A stretch of DNA of 64,000 bases from Kitasatospora sp. MAA19 (GTDB taxonomy: Bacteria; Actinomycetota; Actinomycetes; Streptomycetales; Streptomycetaceae), in assembly GCF_029894125.1 (NCBI RefSeq), contig NZ_JARXYZ010000017.1:62001-126000 (forward strand), given 5' to 3'. Positions 24,112 to 32,732 of this stretch are shown piece by piece. The first letter of the stretch is position 1; the number at the start of each line of letters is the position of its first letter. The notes under the pieces were generated by a model that was not told where the DNA came from, searched no databases, and saw nothing but the letters and a program-made list of their open reading frames with translations. The position numbers were made by a program, and so were the translations under genes.

Positions 24112-25740
24112 ATGACCATCGCACGCAGGTCCATTCTCAAAAGCACATCCGCGGCTGGTGCCGCGCTGGTCGCGGGCGGTGCCGTCGCCCAGCCGGCCTC
24201 GGCGGCCGACCCGGAGGCGGGGCCGGCCACGGGCCCATTACTGCAGTCCACCCCGCACCGGGCCGGGTCGCCCAGCGTGAGCGGACTGCACCTGCAGTTC
24301 GGTACCGACCCGTCCGGCGAGATGACCGTCTCCTGGATCACCCCGCAGTCCGTGCGCCGCCCGCAGGTGCGGCTCGGCTCGCCGGACGGTGGCCTCGGCC
24401 GGGTCGCCGCGGCGCAGACCCGCACCTACCGGGACGCGCTCGGCAAGGAGGAGGTGTACGTCCACCACGCCCGCCTCACCGGACTGCGCCCCGGCACCAC
24501 CTACCTCTACAGTGCCGGCCACGACGGCGCGAACCCCGAGACGGGCTCCTTCACCACCGCCCCGCGCGGTCGCATGCCCTTCACCTTCACCAGCTTCGGC
24601 GACCAGGCCACCCCCAACCTCCGGCGCCAGGTGGTCTTCCCCGACGGTATGCCGTCACCGCTCGGCAAGTACCCGGTGTTCACCAGCAGCCAGGTCGGCA
24701 CCCCGCACTCCGCCGACATCGTCGCCGCCATCGAACGCGTCGGCCCGCTGTTCAACCTGGTCAACGGCGACCTCTGCTATGCCTCCTACAGCGGCCGGCA
24801 CGGCCAGAGCCGGACGCTGACCTGGGCCGACTGGTTCATCAACAACAGTCGCTCGACCCGGCTGCGGCCCTGGATGCCCTGCGCCGGCAACGGGGAGAAC
24901 GAGGGCGGCAACGGCCCGATCGGCGCCCTCGGCTACCAGACCTACTTCGAACTGCCCGACTCCGCGGCCGACGACGACGAGGAGACCCGGGGCATGTGGT
25001 ACGCCTTCACGGTCGGCTCGGTGCGCTTCATCAGCCTGGCCAACGACGACGTGGCCATCCAGGACAGCGGCGACCTCTATCTGCGCGGCTACTCCGGCGG
25101 TGCCCAACAGCGCTGGCTGGAGCGCGAGTTGCGCTCGGCGCGGAGCAGCCGGGCGATCGACTGGATCGTGGTCTGCATGCACCACCCGATGGTCTCCAGC
25201 TCGCAGCACGGCGCCGGCAGTGACCTCGGCATCCGCGAGGCCTGGGGCCCGCTGTTCGACGCCTACGGAGTCGACCTGGTGGTCAGCGGCCACGAGCACT
25301 ACTACGAGCGCTCCCACCCCGTCCGCGGGACCCTCCCCAACGACACCCGCACCCCGGTGCCGTCCGGCACCGACCTGCGCACGGTCGACACCAGCCGCGG
25401 CACCGTCCACATGGTCATCGGCACCGGCGGCAACGCCGCCACCACCCAGGACGACCTGTTCGCGCAGCCCAAGGGCCGGGTGGTCGTCGCCCTGGAGGAC
25501 AAGCCGCGCCCGCCGGCCCCGTACCGCCAGTCCGTGTGGCTGACCGAGGACGCCCCGTGGGCCGCCGTCCAGGACCGGCAGCACACCCACGGCTTCGCTG
25601 CCTTCGAGGTCGACCCCGGCGACCGGCGCGGCGGCCTGACCAGGATGCGGGTGACGTACTACACCTTCGACGGCCCGCACGGCGACCTCACCCCGGTCGA
25701 CACCTTCACCCTGCAGCGCCCCCGCGCCGACCGCTGGTAG
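24112..25740 (+). CDS. Tat-exported purple acid phosphatase-like metallophosphoesterase
   Basis: A 542-aa protein with a twin-arginine signal (IARRSILKSTSAAGAAL, cleavage near QPASA). A fibronectin-like N-terminal domain (about 45-140) follows, then a calcineurin-like catalytic domain. Metal-binding motifs are visible: SFGDQATP, NGDLCYAS, a GNGENE loop in place of the usual GNHE, CMHHPM and GHEHYYERSHP. This is the purple acid phosphatase pattern for a di-metal centre, and relatives release phosphate from esters outside the cell. The change from Asn-His-Glu to NGENE is worth noting, since the Asn is normally the ligand. No PHO box was identified. Confidence 0.87.
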   Translation: MTIARRSILKSTSAAGAALVAGGAVAQPASAADPEAGPATGPLLQSTPHRAGSPSVSGLHLQFGTDPSGEMTVSWITPQSVRRPQVRLGSPDGGLGRVAAAQTRTYRDALGKEEVYVHHARLTGLRPGTTYLYSAGHDGANPETGSFTTAPRGRMPFTFTSFGDQATPNLRRQVVFPDGMPSPLGKYPVFTSSQVGTPHSADIVAAIERVGPLFNLVNGDLCYASYSGRHGQSRTLTWADWFINNSRSTRLRPWMPCAGNGENEGGNGPIGALGYQTYFELPDSAADDDEETRGMWYAFTVGSVRFISLANDDVAIQDSGDLYLRGYSGGAQQRWLERELRSARSSRAIDWIVVCMHHPMVSSSQHGAGSDLGIREAWGPLFDAYGVDLVVSGHEHYYERSHPVRGTLPNDTRTPVPSGTDLRTVDTSRGTVHMVIGTGGNAATTQDDLFAQPKGRVVVALEDKPRPPAPYRQSVWLTEDAPWAAVQDRQHTHGFAAFEVDPGDRRGGLTRMRVTYYTFDGPHGDLTPVDTFTLQRPRADRW

Positions 25741-25775
25741 GGCGAGACGTTCGGTCAGCGTCGGGGACAGGCCGG

Positions 25776-27245
25776 TCAGCGTCGGAACAGGCCGGTCAAC
25801 GTCCTCCACCAGCCGCGCCGCTGCGCCGGGATCCGTACGGCGGTCGGAGTCTCCTCCACCGCCGGGGCGGGCTCCGGCGCGGCGGTGGAGGCCGGAGCCG
25901 GGTCCGGGTCCGGCGCGGCGACCGGCTCGGAGTCCTCGATCGGTGTGGAGTCGGGGTGCGGCTCGATCTCGCGCGGCGTGAACTCCACCGGCAGCTCCAT
26001 CAGGTGCCGGGAGATCCAGGCGGAGGTCCAGGTCAACTCCTCCTCCGGCACGGCGAGTCGAAGATCCGGCAGGAGGGTCAGCAGGATGTCGATCCCGGCC
26101 TCGGCGACGGAGCGCCCGACGTCCTGGCCCGGGCACTCGTGCGGGCCGGCGCCGAAGGACAGGTGGGAGCGGTTGCCGTACAGCGGGGTGGCCAGGTCGG
26201 GCCGCACCACCGGGTCGACGTTGCCGGCCGCGAGTCCGAGCAGCAGCATGTCGCCGGCCCTGATCTGCTGCCCGCCCAGCTCGGTGTCGGCGGTCGCCCA
26301 GCGCCCGGCGACCAGCGACATCGGCGGGGAGTCCCACAGCACCTGGTCCAGCGCCTCGCCGAGGGTCATCTGACCGCCGGACAGGTGGGCGCGGAACCGG
26401 GGGTCGGTGAGCACCATCTTCAGGGTGTCCGCGATCAGGTTGACGGTCGTCTCGTTCGCCGCGAGCAGGACGACCCGCAAGTGCTCCATCACCTCGTCGT
26501 CGGTCAGCCCGGCCGGGTGCTCCATCAGCCAGGTCACCAGGTCGGCGCCCGGATCCTCGCGCTTGGCGGCCATCGTCCGGCGCAGGCTCGCCACCACGTA
26601 CTCGTTGCTGGCGACGGCCGTCTCGGTGCCCTTCATCAGGTCCCGGGCGGCGTTCACGAGCTGCGGCCCGTACTCGTCGGGCATGCCGAGCAGCTGGGTC
26701 ATGACGAGCATCGGCAGGTGCTCGGCGAACTGGGTGACCAGTTCGGCCCGGCCGGTCTGCCCGACCACCTGGACCAGTTCGGTGGTGAACCGCCGGACGT
26801 GGCGGCGCACGCCGCGCCGGTCGAAGCGGTTCAGGCCGTCCAGCACGGCACCGCGCAGCCGGCGGTGCTCCTCGCCGTCCGCGAAGACGCACAGCGGCTG
26901 CCAGGCGATCACCGGCATCAGCGGGGAGTCCACCGGGACGTCGCCGGCGCGGAACGCCGACCAGAGGCGGGAGTCGCGGGAGAACAGGGACGGCGAGCGC
27001 ATCGCGGTGATGTTCGCGCCGTGCCCGAGGATCAGCCAGGCGGGGAAGTCGCCGTGCAGCAGGACCGGGGCCACCTCGCCGTGTTCGGCGCGCAGCTTCT
27101 CGTACAGGCCCGCCGGGTCGGCCTCGGCCTCCGGCCCGTACAGGCGCCGCACGCCGCCGGGGCCGAGCGGTTCGACGGCGTGCCCGTGGGCCGGGCAGCC
27201 GGGGGGCGGGGTGGGGGAGGCGTCAGCGGGGAACGGGGTGCTCAC
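25776..27245 (-). CDS. Conservon-associated P450 of CYP157 type, lacking ExxR
   Basis: A 489-aa P450 with an acidic Pro/Ala tail of about 70 residues. The haem loop FGAGPHECPG and I-helix LAANETTVN are intact. The K-helix, where nearly all P450s have Glu-x-x-Arg, reads LDQVLWDSP, so the conserved Glu-Arg pair is absent. This loss is known for the CYP157 family, whose members accompany conservons in Streptomyces. The gene lies downstream of the GTPase gene on the same strand, after a 131-bp gap with short repeats. Its reaction and relation to the signalling module are unknown. Confidence 0.9.
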   Translation of the reverse strand: MSTPFPADASPTPPPGCPAHGHAVEPLGPGGVRRLYGPEAEADPAGLYEKLRAEHGEVAPVLLHGDFPAWLILGHGANITAMRSPSLFSRDSRLWSAFRAGDVPVDSPLMPVIAWQPLCVFADGEEHRRLRGAVLDGLNRFDRRGVRRHVRRFTTELVQVVGQTGRAELVTQFAEHLPMLVMTQLLGMPDEYGPQLVNAARDLMKGTETAVASNEYVVASLRRTMAAKREDPGADLVTWLMEHPAGLTDDEVMEHLRVVLLAANETTVNLIADTLKMVLTDPRFRAHLSGGQMTLGEALDQVLWDSPPMSLVAGRWATADTELGGQQIRAGDMLLLGLAAGNVDPVVRPDLATPLYGNRSHLSFGAGPHECPGQDVGRSVAEAGIDILLTLLPDLRLAVPEEELTWTSAWISRHLMELPVEFTPREIEPHPDSTPIEDSEPVAAPDPDPAPASTAAPEPAPAVEETPTAVRIPAQRRGWWRTLTGLFRR

Positions 27246-27279
27246 AGGGTCTCCGGGGTCGGGGGCGGGTACGTTCGGG

Positions 27280-27315
27280 CGGATCGGCGGATCGGCGGAT
27301 CGGCGGATCGGCGGA
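27280..27315 (-). repeat. 9-bp tandem repeat, four copies
   Basis: The unit CGGATCGGC is repeated four times in the gap between the conservon GTPase gene and the P450 gene. It probably arose by slippage. Confidence 0.85.
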
Positions 27316-27376
27316 CGGGTGGCCGACGGGGTGGCCGGCCGGCACGCGGCTCGTCAACGGCCCGGGGAGCGGCCGA

Positions 27377-27994
27377 TCAGCGGGCGGGCGGGGCCGCGAG
27401 TTCGTACAGGTAGCGCATCAGGGTCATCAGGGTGTCCCGGCTGGACTCGCGGCTGCGCGCGTCGCAGGCCACGATCGGCACCTCGGGCGGCAGGTCCAGC
27501 GCGGCCCGCAGTTCCTCGACCGGGTGGTCCGGCGCCTCCGGGAAGCCGTTGACGGCCACCACGAAGGGCACGCCGCGGTCCTCCAGCCGCCCGATCACCT
27601 CGAAGCTGACCTCCAGTCGGCGGGTGTCGACCAGCACCACCGCGCCGAGGGCGCCCTCGAACAGGCCGTTCCAGAGGAACCAGAACCGCTCCTGCCCGGG
27701 GGTGCCGAAGACGTACAGCACGAGCTGGTCGCTGATGCTGATCCGGCCGAAGTCCATCGCCACGGTGGTGGAGGTCTTGCGCTCGACCCCGGTCGGGTCG
27801 TCGACACCGACCCCGGCCTGGGTCATGGTCTCCTCGGTGGTGAGCGGGCGGATCTCGCTGACCGAGCCGACCAGCGTCGTCTTGCCGACGCCGAAGCCGC
27901 CCACGATCACCACCTTGACCGCCATCGTGACGGAGTCCGGCAGCAGGTCCGCGGCCGCCGGCCCCAGCACCGTGTCAGAGCCTTTGAAGTCCAT
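27377..27994 (-). CDS. cvnD: Conservon GTPase
   Basis: A 205-aa Ras-like GTPase of the conservon class. The P-loop is GGFGVGKTT near residue 32, the switch region has TTEETMTQAG, and the G3 motif appears as FGTPGQERFWF, typical of MglA/CvnD proteins. VDTRR and VAVNGF cover the later nucleotide-binding strands. CvnD proteins form a membrane-associated complex with CvnA to CvnC, compared to a eukaryotic G-protein module. The start overlaps the cvnC end by 20 nt, so the two are translationally linked. Confidence 0.93.
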   Translation of the reverse strand: MDFKGSDTVLGPAAADLLPDSVTMAVKVVIVGGFGVGKTTLVGSVSEIRPLTTEETMTQAGVGVDDPTGVERKTSTTVAMDFGRISISDQLVLYVFGTPGQERFWFLWNGLFEGALGAVVLVDTRRLEVSFEVIGRLEDRGVPFVVAVNGFPEAPDHPVEELRAALDLPPEVPIVACDARSRESSRDTLMTLMRYLYELAAPPAR

Positions 27995-28337
27995 GGATCA
28001 CCGCCTCCAAGAGGGCACGGTCGGGAAGTTCGGCCTTGGGGACGGCGGCGCGGGCCTCGATCCGCCCGTCGTCGAGCAGGTCCGCCAGCAGGACGGTGAC
28101 GACGCTGGTGGGCAGCTCCAGGTAGGCGGAGACCTCGGCCACCGAGAGCGGTGAGCGGCACAGCCGCAGGATGGCCGCGTGCTCGGGCTGCATGGTGGGC
28201 GTCGGCTCCGTGCGGGAGACGATCAGGGTGACCAGGTCGAAGACGCCCGGTCCGGCCGGGCCGCTGCGGCCGCGGGTGATCACGTACAGGCGTTCGGGGT
28301 CAGGGCCGTCCCAACCGCCCTGGTCGGCCGTCGTCAT
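27975..28337 (-). CDS. cvnC: Conservon DUF742 protein
   Basis: A 120-aa DUF742 protein. It has the family layout: RLYVITRGRSG, DLVTLIVSR, then EHAAILRLCRSPLSVAEVSA, a winged-helix-like part that resembles a DNA-binding fold, and LLADLLDDGRIEARA. CvnC bridges the roadblock protein and the GTPase in the S. coelicolor conservons. It lies 108 nt after cvnB and overlaps cvnD. Confidence 0.93.
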   Translation of the reverse strand: MTTADQGGWDGPDPERLYVITRGRSGPAGPGVFDLVTLIVSRTEPTPTMQPEHAAILRLCRSPLSVAEVSAYLELPTSVVTVLLADLLDDGRIEARAAVPKAELPDRALLEAVIHGLQRL

Positions 28338-28445
28338 GTGCGCGCCTCACTGTGCTCGTTCATGTGCCCACCCCGCGGTGCCGGTTCAGGCGGGCGCGGT
28401 CCGGTTGTCGTTCCGGTACGCGTTCCGGCCGGCGGTCCGGCCGGT

Positions 28446-28853
28446 TCACGCGACCGGCTCGGGGTTGCGCGGGGGAGCAGCCAGGTGCTCGCCGATCCGG
28501 GCGACCAGGTCGCGCATCTGCTGGCCCACCAGCCCGGCGTCGACCCCCTCGTCGGCGAGCACCGCGAGGTACGCGCGGGAGGCGGCCGCCATCAGGTAGA
28601 AGAACCCGCCGTCCACCTCGATCACCACCAGCCGCATCGAGCCGTCGCCGTGCGGGAACTCCTGCCCCACCGCGGCGGCCAGGCTCTGCAGCCCGGCGCA
28701 GGCGGCGGCGAGGCGGTCGGCGGTGTCCGGATCGGTGCCGTGCTGGGCGATCCGTAGGCCGTCGGCGGACAGCACGACGATGTGGCGGACGCACGGGACG
28801 CTGTGCGCGAGGTCCTTGAGGATCCAGTCCATGTTGCTGCGGTGCGGAATCAC
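28446..28853 (-). CDS. cvnB: Conservon roadblock/LC7 protein
   Basis: A 135-aa roadblock/LC7 protein (MDWILKDLAHSVPCVRHIVV, LSADGLRIAQ, GFFYLMAAASRAYLAVLA). Such proteins act as partners or activating factors for small GTPases, here CvnD. The GTG start overlaps the stop of cvnA by 4 nt. An in-frame ATG seven codons later is an alternative start. Confidence 0.92.
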   Translation of the reverse strand: MIPHRSNMDWILKDLAHSVPCVRHIVVLSADGLRIAQHGTDPDTADRLAAACAGLQSLAAAVGQEFPHGDGSMRLVVIEVDGGFFYLMAAASRAYLAVLADEGVDAGLVGQQMRDLVARIGEHLAAPPRNPEPVA

Positions 28854-30508
28854 TGCTCGCCCTTCCCTGCCGTCTCTTCACTGGTCTGACCGTCCGAACT
28901 CGCGGACGGCCCATGGCCGTTGATCCCCTCGGTGAACGCCTCCAGCCAGAGGCCGGGCTGCACCGGCTCCTTGGCGTGGCGTCCCGTCGACCCCGGGGCG
29001 GGTCCCGCGCCGAGCCCCGAGGCCGGGTGGGTGGCCGGGTGGGTGGCCGGGTGGGTGGGCTGCCCGGCGGCGCGGGCGGGCCCGGAGTAACCCGCCCGGG
29101 GGGTCGACGGCCGGCGCCGGCGCTGCGGCAGGCCGTTCGCGGTGCGCTCGGTCACCACCACCTCGTCGTCCCCCGGGCCGGATCCGGTCGGCCCCCAGGG
29201 GCCGGCCGATCCGAAGGACGGCCCCGTCATGCCGGGAGCCGCCGTACCGGGAGCCGCCGTCCGAGCCCCCCACGGCCGCGACGGGGCGGCCGACTTGGAC
29301 GGGTTCGCCGGGAGCGGCCGGGGGCCGGAGAACGCGCCGATCCCGTGTGCCCGCCCGGTCGGGGGCGCGGTGGTGACCAGCTCCTGCGGCACCACCAGCA
29401 CGATGCGCACGCCGCCGTAGGCGGAGCGGCGCAGCGAGATCTGGAAGCCGTACGCCTGGCACAGCCGGCCGACCACCGCGAAGCCGAGCCGGGGCGACTC
29501 GGTGAGGTCGTCCAGGTCCTTGGAGACCTGGGCCTCGCGCAGGCTGCGCTCGGCGCGGAGCCGGGCCTCGTCGGTCAGGCCGAGGCCGCCGTCCTCGATC
29601 TCGATCGCTATACCGCTCTGCACCTCGGCGGCGCTCAGGTGCACATGGGTGTGCGGCGGCGAGTAGCGGGTGGCGTTGTCGAGCAGCTCGGCGACGGCGT
29701 GGATCAGCGGCTCGACGGCCGGGCCGATCACCGACACCTGGGCCACCGGGTGCAGGTCCACCCGCTGGTACTCCAGGATGCGCGACATACCGCCGCGCAG
29801 CACGCTGTACAGCGCCACCGGCCGGGTCCACTGGCGGCCGGGGCGGGCGCCGGACAGCACGGCGATGCTGTCGGCGAGGCGGCCGGTCAGCGCGTTGCCG
29901 TGGTCCAGGCGCAGCAGGTCGTCGAAGACCGCCGGGTCGTTGCCGTGCCGGTCCTCCATCTCGCGCAGGTCCTTGGCCTGCCGGTGGATGATCGCCTGCA
30001 CCCGGCGGGCGATGTTGACGAAGGCCCGCTCGGCGGAGTCGCGCCGGTTCACCTCGTCGTCGACGGCGATGATGATCCCGCGCGCCACGGACTCCAGCGC
30101 ACTGCGGAACTTCGGCGCGGCCAGCGGATCGCGCACCTGGTACGACCGGGCCAGGCTGTCGATCGACACGCCGTACCGGGTCCGGGCCACCAACCGCGGC
30201 AGCTCCTCCTTCGCCAGCCGTACCGCCTCGGCCTCCTGGCCGGCCAGCCGCCGCTGCAACTCGCCCACCTGCCGGGTGTGCTGCTCCCGCGACGCGGCCA
30301 GCGCACGACCCCGGCGGGCCGATTCGGCGGCCACCACGGCCACCAGCACGGTGGCCGTCGCCCCGCACCAGAGCACCTCCGCGCGGGCCCCGGCGGACAC
30401 CACCGCCCCGGCGGCCGCCACGGCCGCCGCCATCACGGCCGTGGGCAGCAGCCACCCGAGCAGGGGCGCGGACGGCCGTCTGGCGGGTGATGATCCAGGT
30501 CGAAGCAT
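28850..30508 (-). CDS. cvnA: Conservon sensor kinase-like membrane protein
   Basis: A 552-aa membrane protein. Two transmembrane helices near residues 14-35 and 45-62 are followed by a coiled region, a dimerisation segment (AFVNIARRVQAIIHRQAKDL) and a GHKL ATPase domain with N box ELLDNATRYSPP, G1 box EIEDGGLGL and G2 box LGFAVVGRL. The usual phospho-acceptor His with its H-box is not obvious, as in other CvnA proteins. The C-terminal 150 residues are low-complexity and include a 12-bp DNA repeat at 29021-29056 coding a THPA repeat. GAGGA precedes the start. Confidence 0.92.
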   Translation of the reverse strand: MLRPGSSPARRPSAPLLGWLLPTAVMAAAVAAAGAVVSAGARAEVLWCGATATVLVAVVAAESARRGRALAASREQHTRQVGELQRRLAGQEAEAVRLAKEELPRLVARTRYGVSIDSLARSYQVRDPLAAPKFRSALESVARGIIIAVDDEVNRRDSAERAFVNIARRVQAIIHRQAKDLREMEDRHGNDPAVFDDLLRLDHGNALTGRLADSIAVLSGARPGRQWTRPVALYSVLRGGMSRILEYQRVDLHPVAQVSVIGPAVEPLIHAVAELLDNATRYSPPHTHVHLSAAEVQSGIAIEIEDGGLGLTDEARLRAERSLREAQVSKDLDDLTESPRLGFAVVGRLCQAYGFQISLRRSAYGGVRIVLVVPQELVTTAPPTGRAHGIGAFSGPRPLPANPSKSAAPSRPWGARTAAPGTAAPGMTGPSFGSAGPWGPTGSGPGDDEVVVTERTANGLPQRRRRPSTPRAGYSGPARAAGQPTHPATHPATHPASGLGAGPAPGSTGRHAKEPVQPGLWLEAFTEGINGHGPSASSDGQTSEETAGKGEQ

Positions 30509-30950
30509 TCGGCATCCTCAAACGATCGGAACAGTACGGGGACGGGCGACGGCCGGCGCCGGAGGCATGGTGCTGCAGCATAGCCAAGTTCAGGACATTC
30601 CTGACTGAAACTCAAAGATCCAGCTGCACAGCCGACTTGTCCCACCGTGCCGGACATGCCGGACATCTCGCACGCCAGTGGCAACCCCGGCCAACCGCCG
30701 TCCCGCCACCAGGCTTCTCGCCCCGCCCCGCCCGCACCGCCAACCCGCCCCGGATTCGCTCATGCGAAGGGTTTCCCGGCCAAGTCCCCACCCTCGGAGC
30801 CCAGTTCGTGCTACGGGCACCCCGCGACGTCAACAACCCGCCAGCTGATCACCCGCGCGGGAGCCGCCGCCACCGGCGCGGCGATGGGAAAAACCCACCG
30901 GAGCCCGCATCCGTCTGCGCGGTCGGCGGGACGGCTCCTAAGGTCATCGC
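30509..30950. other. Divergent promoter region, no gene seen
   Basis: This 442-bp gap separates the divergent cvnA and Crp-type genes. It contains an inverted repeat CAGGA-CAT-TCCTG (30591-30603) and tandem TGCCGGACA units near 30648-30665. The cvnA promoter is expected near the lower-GC part around 30580-30640. No small gene with a credible ribosome site was found. Confidence 0.5.
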
Positions 30951-31640
30951 ATGAACGATCACGGCCAACCGCCAGACCCGCTGGGTCAGACCCTGCGCCG
31001 ACTCATGGGTGACGCCACCTGGCGGAGCATGCTGGGGGAGGCCTTCGAGCGCCGGCATCCGATCGGCGCCACCCTGCTGCGCCAGGAGGAGCCCGGAACG
31101 CACGTGCTCGCCCTGCTGCGCGGGGTGGCCAAGGTGACCCGACGGGAACGCGACGGAGACCTCCGGCTGCTGGCGTTCCGCGGGCCCGGTGAACTGCTCG
31201 GCGAGGTGGCCGTGCTGGACGGCGGGGTCCGCTCGGCGAGCGTCCAGGCGATCTCGGACTGTACGGTCGCGGTACTCGCCAAGGCCGCGTTCCTGCGGTT
31301 CGTCACCGACCGGGACCTGTTCCCGGTCATGGTGCGCTACGCCATCGGCCGCCTGCGGGAGTCGGACCTGGCCCGCAGCGGCGGCGACGTCGTGGTCCGT
31401 CTGGCAGCCGCCCTGGTCGCGCTGGCCGACGTCTCGGCCGACCCGGCGGGGCCGTCGGGGCGGCCGATCGAACTCGCCCTGACCCGCGACGAGCTGGCCC
31501 AGTACCTCGGGGTGTCCCGGAACACCGTCACCTCGGGCCTGGCCGAGCTCGGCTCCCACCAGGTCCACGCCGGGCGGAAGTCCATCGTCATCGGCGACCT
31601 GGCCGCGCTCGGACGGGTTGGCGCCGGGGTGCGCGGCTGA
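30951..31640 (+). CDS. Crp/Fnr-family transcriptional regulator
   Basis: A 229-aa regulator. Residues 30-130 form a cyclic-nucleotide-binding fold (GPGELLGEVAVLDGGVRSAS is the phosphate-binding cassette, with Gly-Glu and an Arg-Ser pair). Residues 170-215 form a Crp helix-turn-helix (LTRDELAQYLGVSRNTVTSG). No Fnr-type Cys cluster is seen, so a nucleotide or no ligand is more likely than an iron-sulphur centre. It is followed, on the same strand, by a Crp-like palindrome and the cyclase operon. That context suggests it senses the cyclase product and controls the operon; this is inference. Confidence 0.9.
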   Translation: MNDHGQPPDPLGQTLRRLMGDATWRSMLGEAFERRHPIGATLLRQEEPGTHVLALLRGVAKVTRRERDGDLRLLAFRGPGELLGEVAVLDGGVRSASVQAISDCTVAVLAKAAFLRFVTDRDLFPVMVRYAIGRLRESDLARSGGDVVVRLAAALVALADVSADPAGPSGRPIELALTRDELAQYLGVSRNTVTSGLAELGSHQVHAGRKSIVIGDLAALGRVGAGVRG

Positions 31641-31655
31641 CGTCGCGTCGGCTCG

Positions 31656-31670
31656 TGTGACGGCCGTCAC
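31656..31670. promoter_or_regulatory. Crp-like operator
   Basis: A perfect 14-bp palindrome GTGACGGCCGTCAC (31657-31670) with a T before it gives TGTGA-N6-TCAC, very near the Crp consensus. It lies 16 bp after the regulator's stop and about 90 bp before the cyclase start, in the only sizeable gap of this block. Confidence 0.6.
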
Positions 31671-31760
31671 CAGGTTTCCGCACTGAGTGTGCACACCGCG
31701 CGGCGCCCGCTCGCGAAGCTTGGTGGCACAAGGTCCGCACAGGAACCACGAGGAGCAGAC

Positions 31761-32732
31761 ATGCCGCCGTTCGACCAGCCGCTGCCCGAGGCCAGCGCCC
31801 TGCCCTTCAGCCGGAGCCGCCGGCTGCCGCCGTACCGGGGGATCGTGGCCGTCGATGCCAAGGACTTCACCGGCTACCCGGCCATCGAGCACGGCATGAT
31901 CAGCCAGGCCGTCCCGCAGGTCCTCCAGTGGTCCTTCGAGCGCGCCGGGCTCGCCGAGGTCTGGGAGGGTCGGAGGTTCCCCGCGTCCACCGGCGACGGA
32001 TACGTCTTCGGGTTCGACCCGGCGTGGATGCCGTTCCTGATCCACCCGTGGCTGCACACCCTGCAGGAGACGCTCACCGAGTTCAACGTGCACTCGGTCG
32101 GGACGGTGCGGATCCGGCTGCGGGTCAGCCTCCACATCGGGCCGCTGCCCGACACCGGCGGCGAGTTCGACGGCAACGGCACGCCCCGCAACGACACCCA
32201 CCGCCTGCTCGACTCCCGTCCGGTGAAGGCGATGCTGGCCGCGTCCAACGAGAGCATCACCCAGGTCGCCGCCATCCTCTCCGACCGGTGCTACCAGGAC
32301 GCGGTGGCCGGCGGTTTCACCGGGCGGCACCCCGACCACTTCATCGAGGTGCCGGCCACCGTCGAGGGCAAGAAGTTCGACCAGCGGGCGTGGCTGTACG
32401 TGCCCGCTCCCTCGGGCAACCTCTACGACCGCCGCATCCTGGGCGACGCCGTGGTCGGGGAGCACGAACGCGCACAGGCCGAGGCGGCCGAGCCGGCGGC
32501 CGGGCAGGTGGACGGTGGCAGCGCGGGGAGCTACCGGGCCGACGGCGGAAACCTGAACACCGGCACGGTGCACGGCGGCCAGAGCGTCACCACCGTGGAG
32601 GGAGGTCAGCACGTCACCAAGGTGCGCGGCGACTCCTTCGGGGGCGACTACGTGGCGGGCCACAAGGCCGGTACGGTCCACGGCAACCTGGGCGACACCA
32701 TCCACGGCGACAAGAAGGGGCGCCGCCGGTGA
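31761..32732 (+). CDS. Class III nucleotidyl cyclase-like protein, Pycsar cyclase candidate
   Basis: A 323-aa protein with a single class III cyclase-like domain (about 25-220). The first metal-binding Asp lies in GIVAVDAKDF (Asp32 or Asp35), the second in STGDGYVFGF (Asp79). Asn144 and Arg148 in RNDTHRLLDS have the spacing of the transition-state pair, and Asp137 sits where adenylyl cyclases keep their base-contact Asp. The Lys that selects adenine is absent (PAST precedes Gly78). The C-terminus from about 256 is a Gly-rich strand-like region (GGNLNTGTVHGGQSVTTVEG). The start has GAGGAG. It heads a four-gene overlapping operon ending in a PycTM-like protein, so a Pycsar-type signal generator is likely. 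Product identity is inference. Confidence 0.7.
   Translation: MPPFDQPLPEASALPFSRSRRLPPYRGIVAVDAKDFTGYPAIEHGMISQAVPQVLQWSFERAGLAEVWEGRRFPASTGDGYVFGFDPAWMPFLIHPWLHTLQETLTEFNVHSVGTVRIRLRVSLHIGPLPDTGGEFDGNGTPRNDTHRLLDSRPVKAMLAASNESITQVAAILSDRCYQDAVAGGFTGRHPDHFIEVPATVEGKKFDQRAWLYVPAPSGNLYDRRILGDAVVGEHERAQAEAAEPAAGQVDGGSAGSYRADGGNLNTGTVHGGQSVTTVEGGQHVTKVRGDSFGGDYVAGHKAGTVHGNLGDTIHGDKKGRRR

Noticed and set aside
24000..24112. A PHO box upstream of the acid phosphatase-like gene
   Set aside because: I looked for GTTCACC-type 11-bp direct repeats and did not find two in register.
27280..27315. CGGATCGGC tandem repeat as a possible replication or partition element
   Set aside because: Only four copies, no nearby replication genes, and such short repeats commonly arise by slippage in GC-rich gaps.
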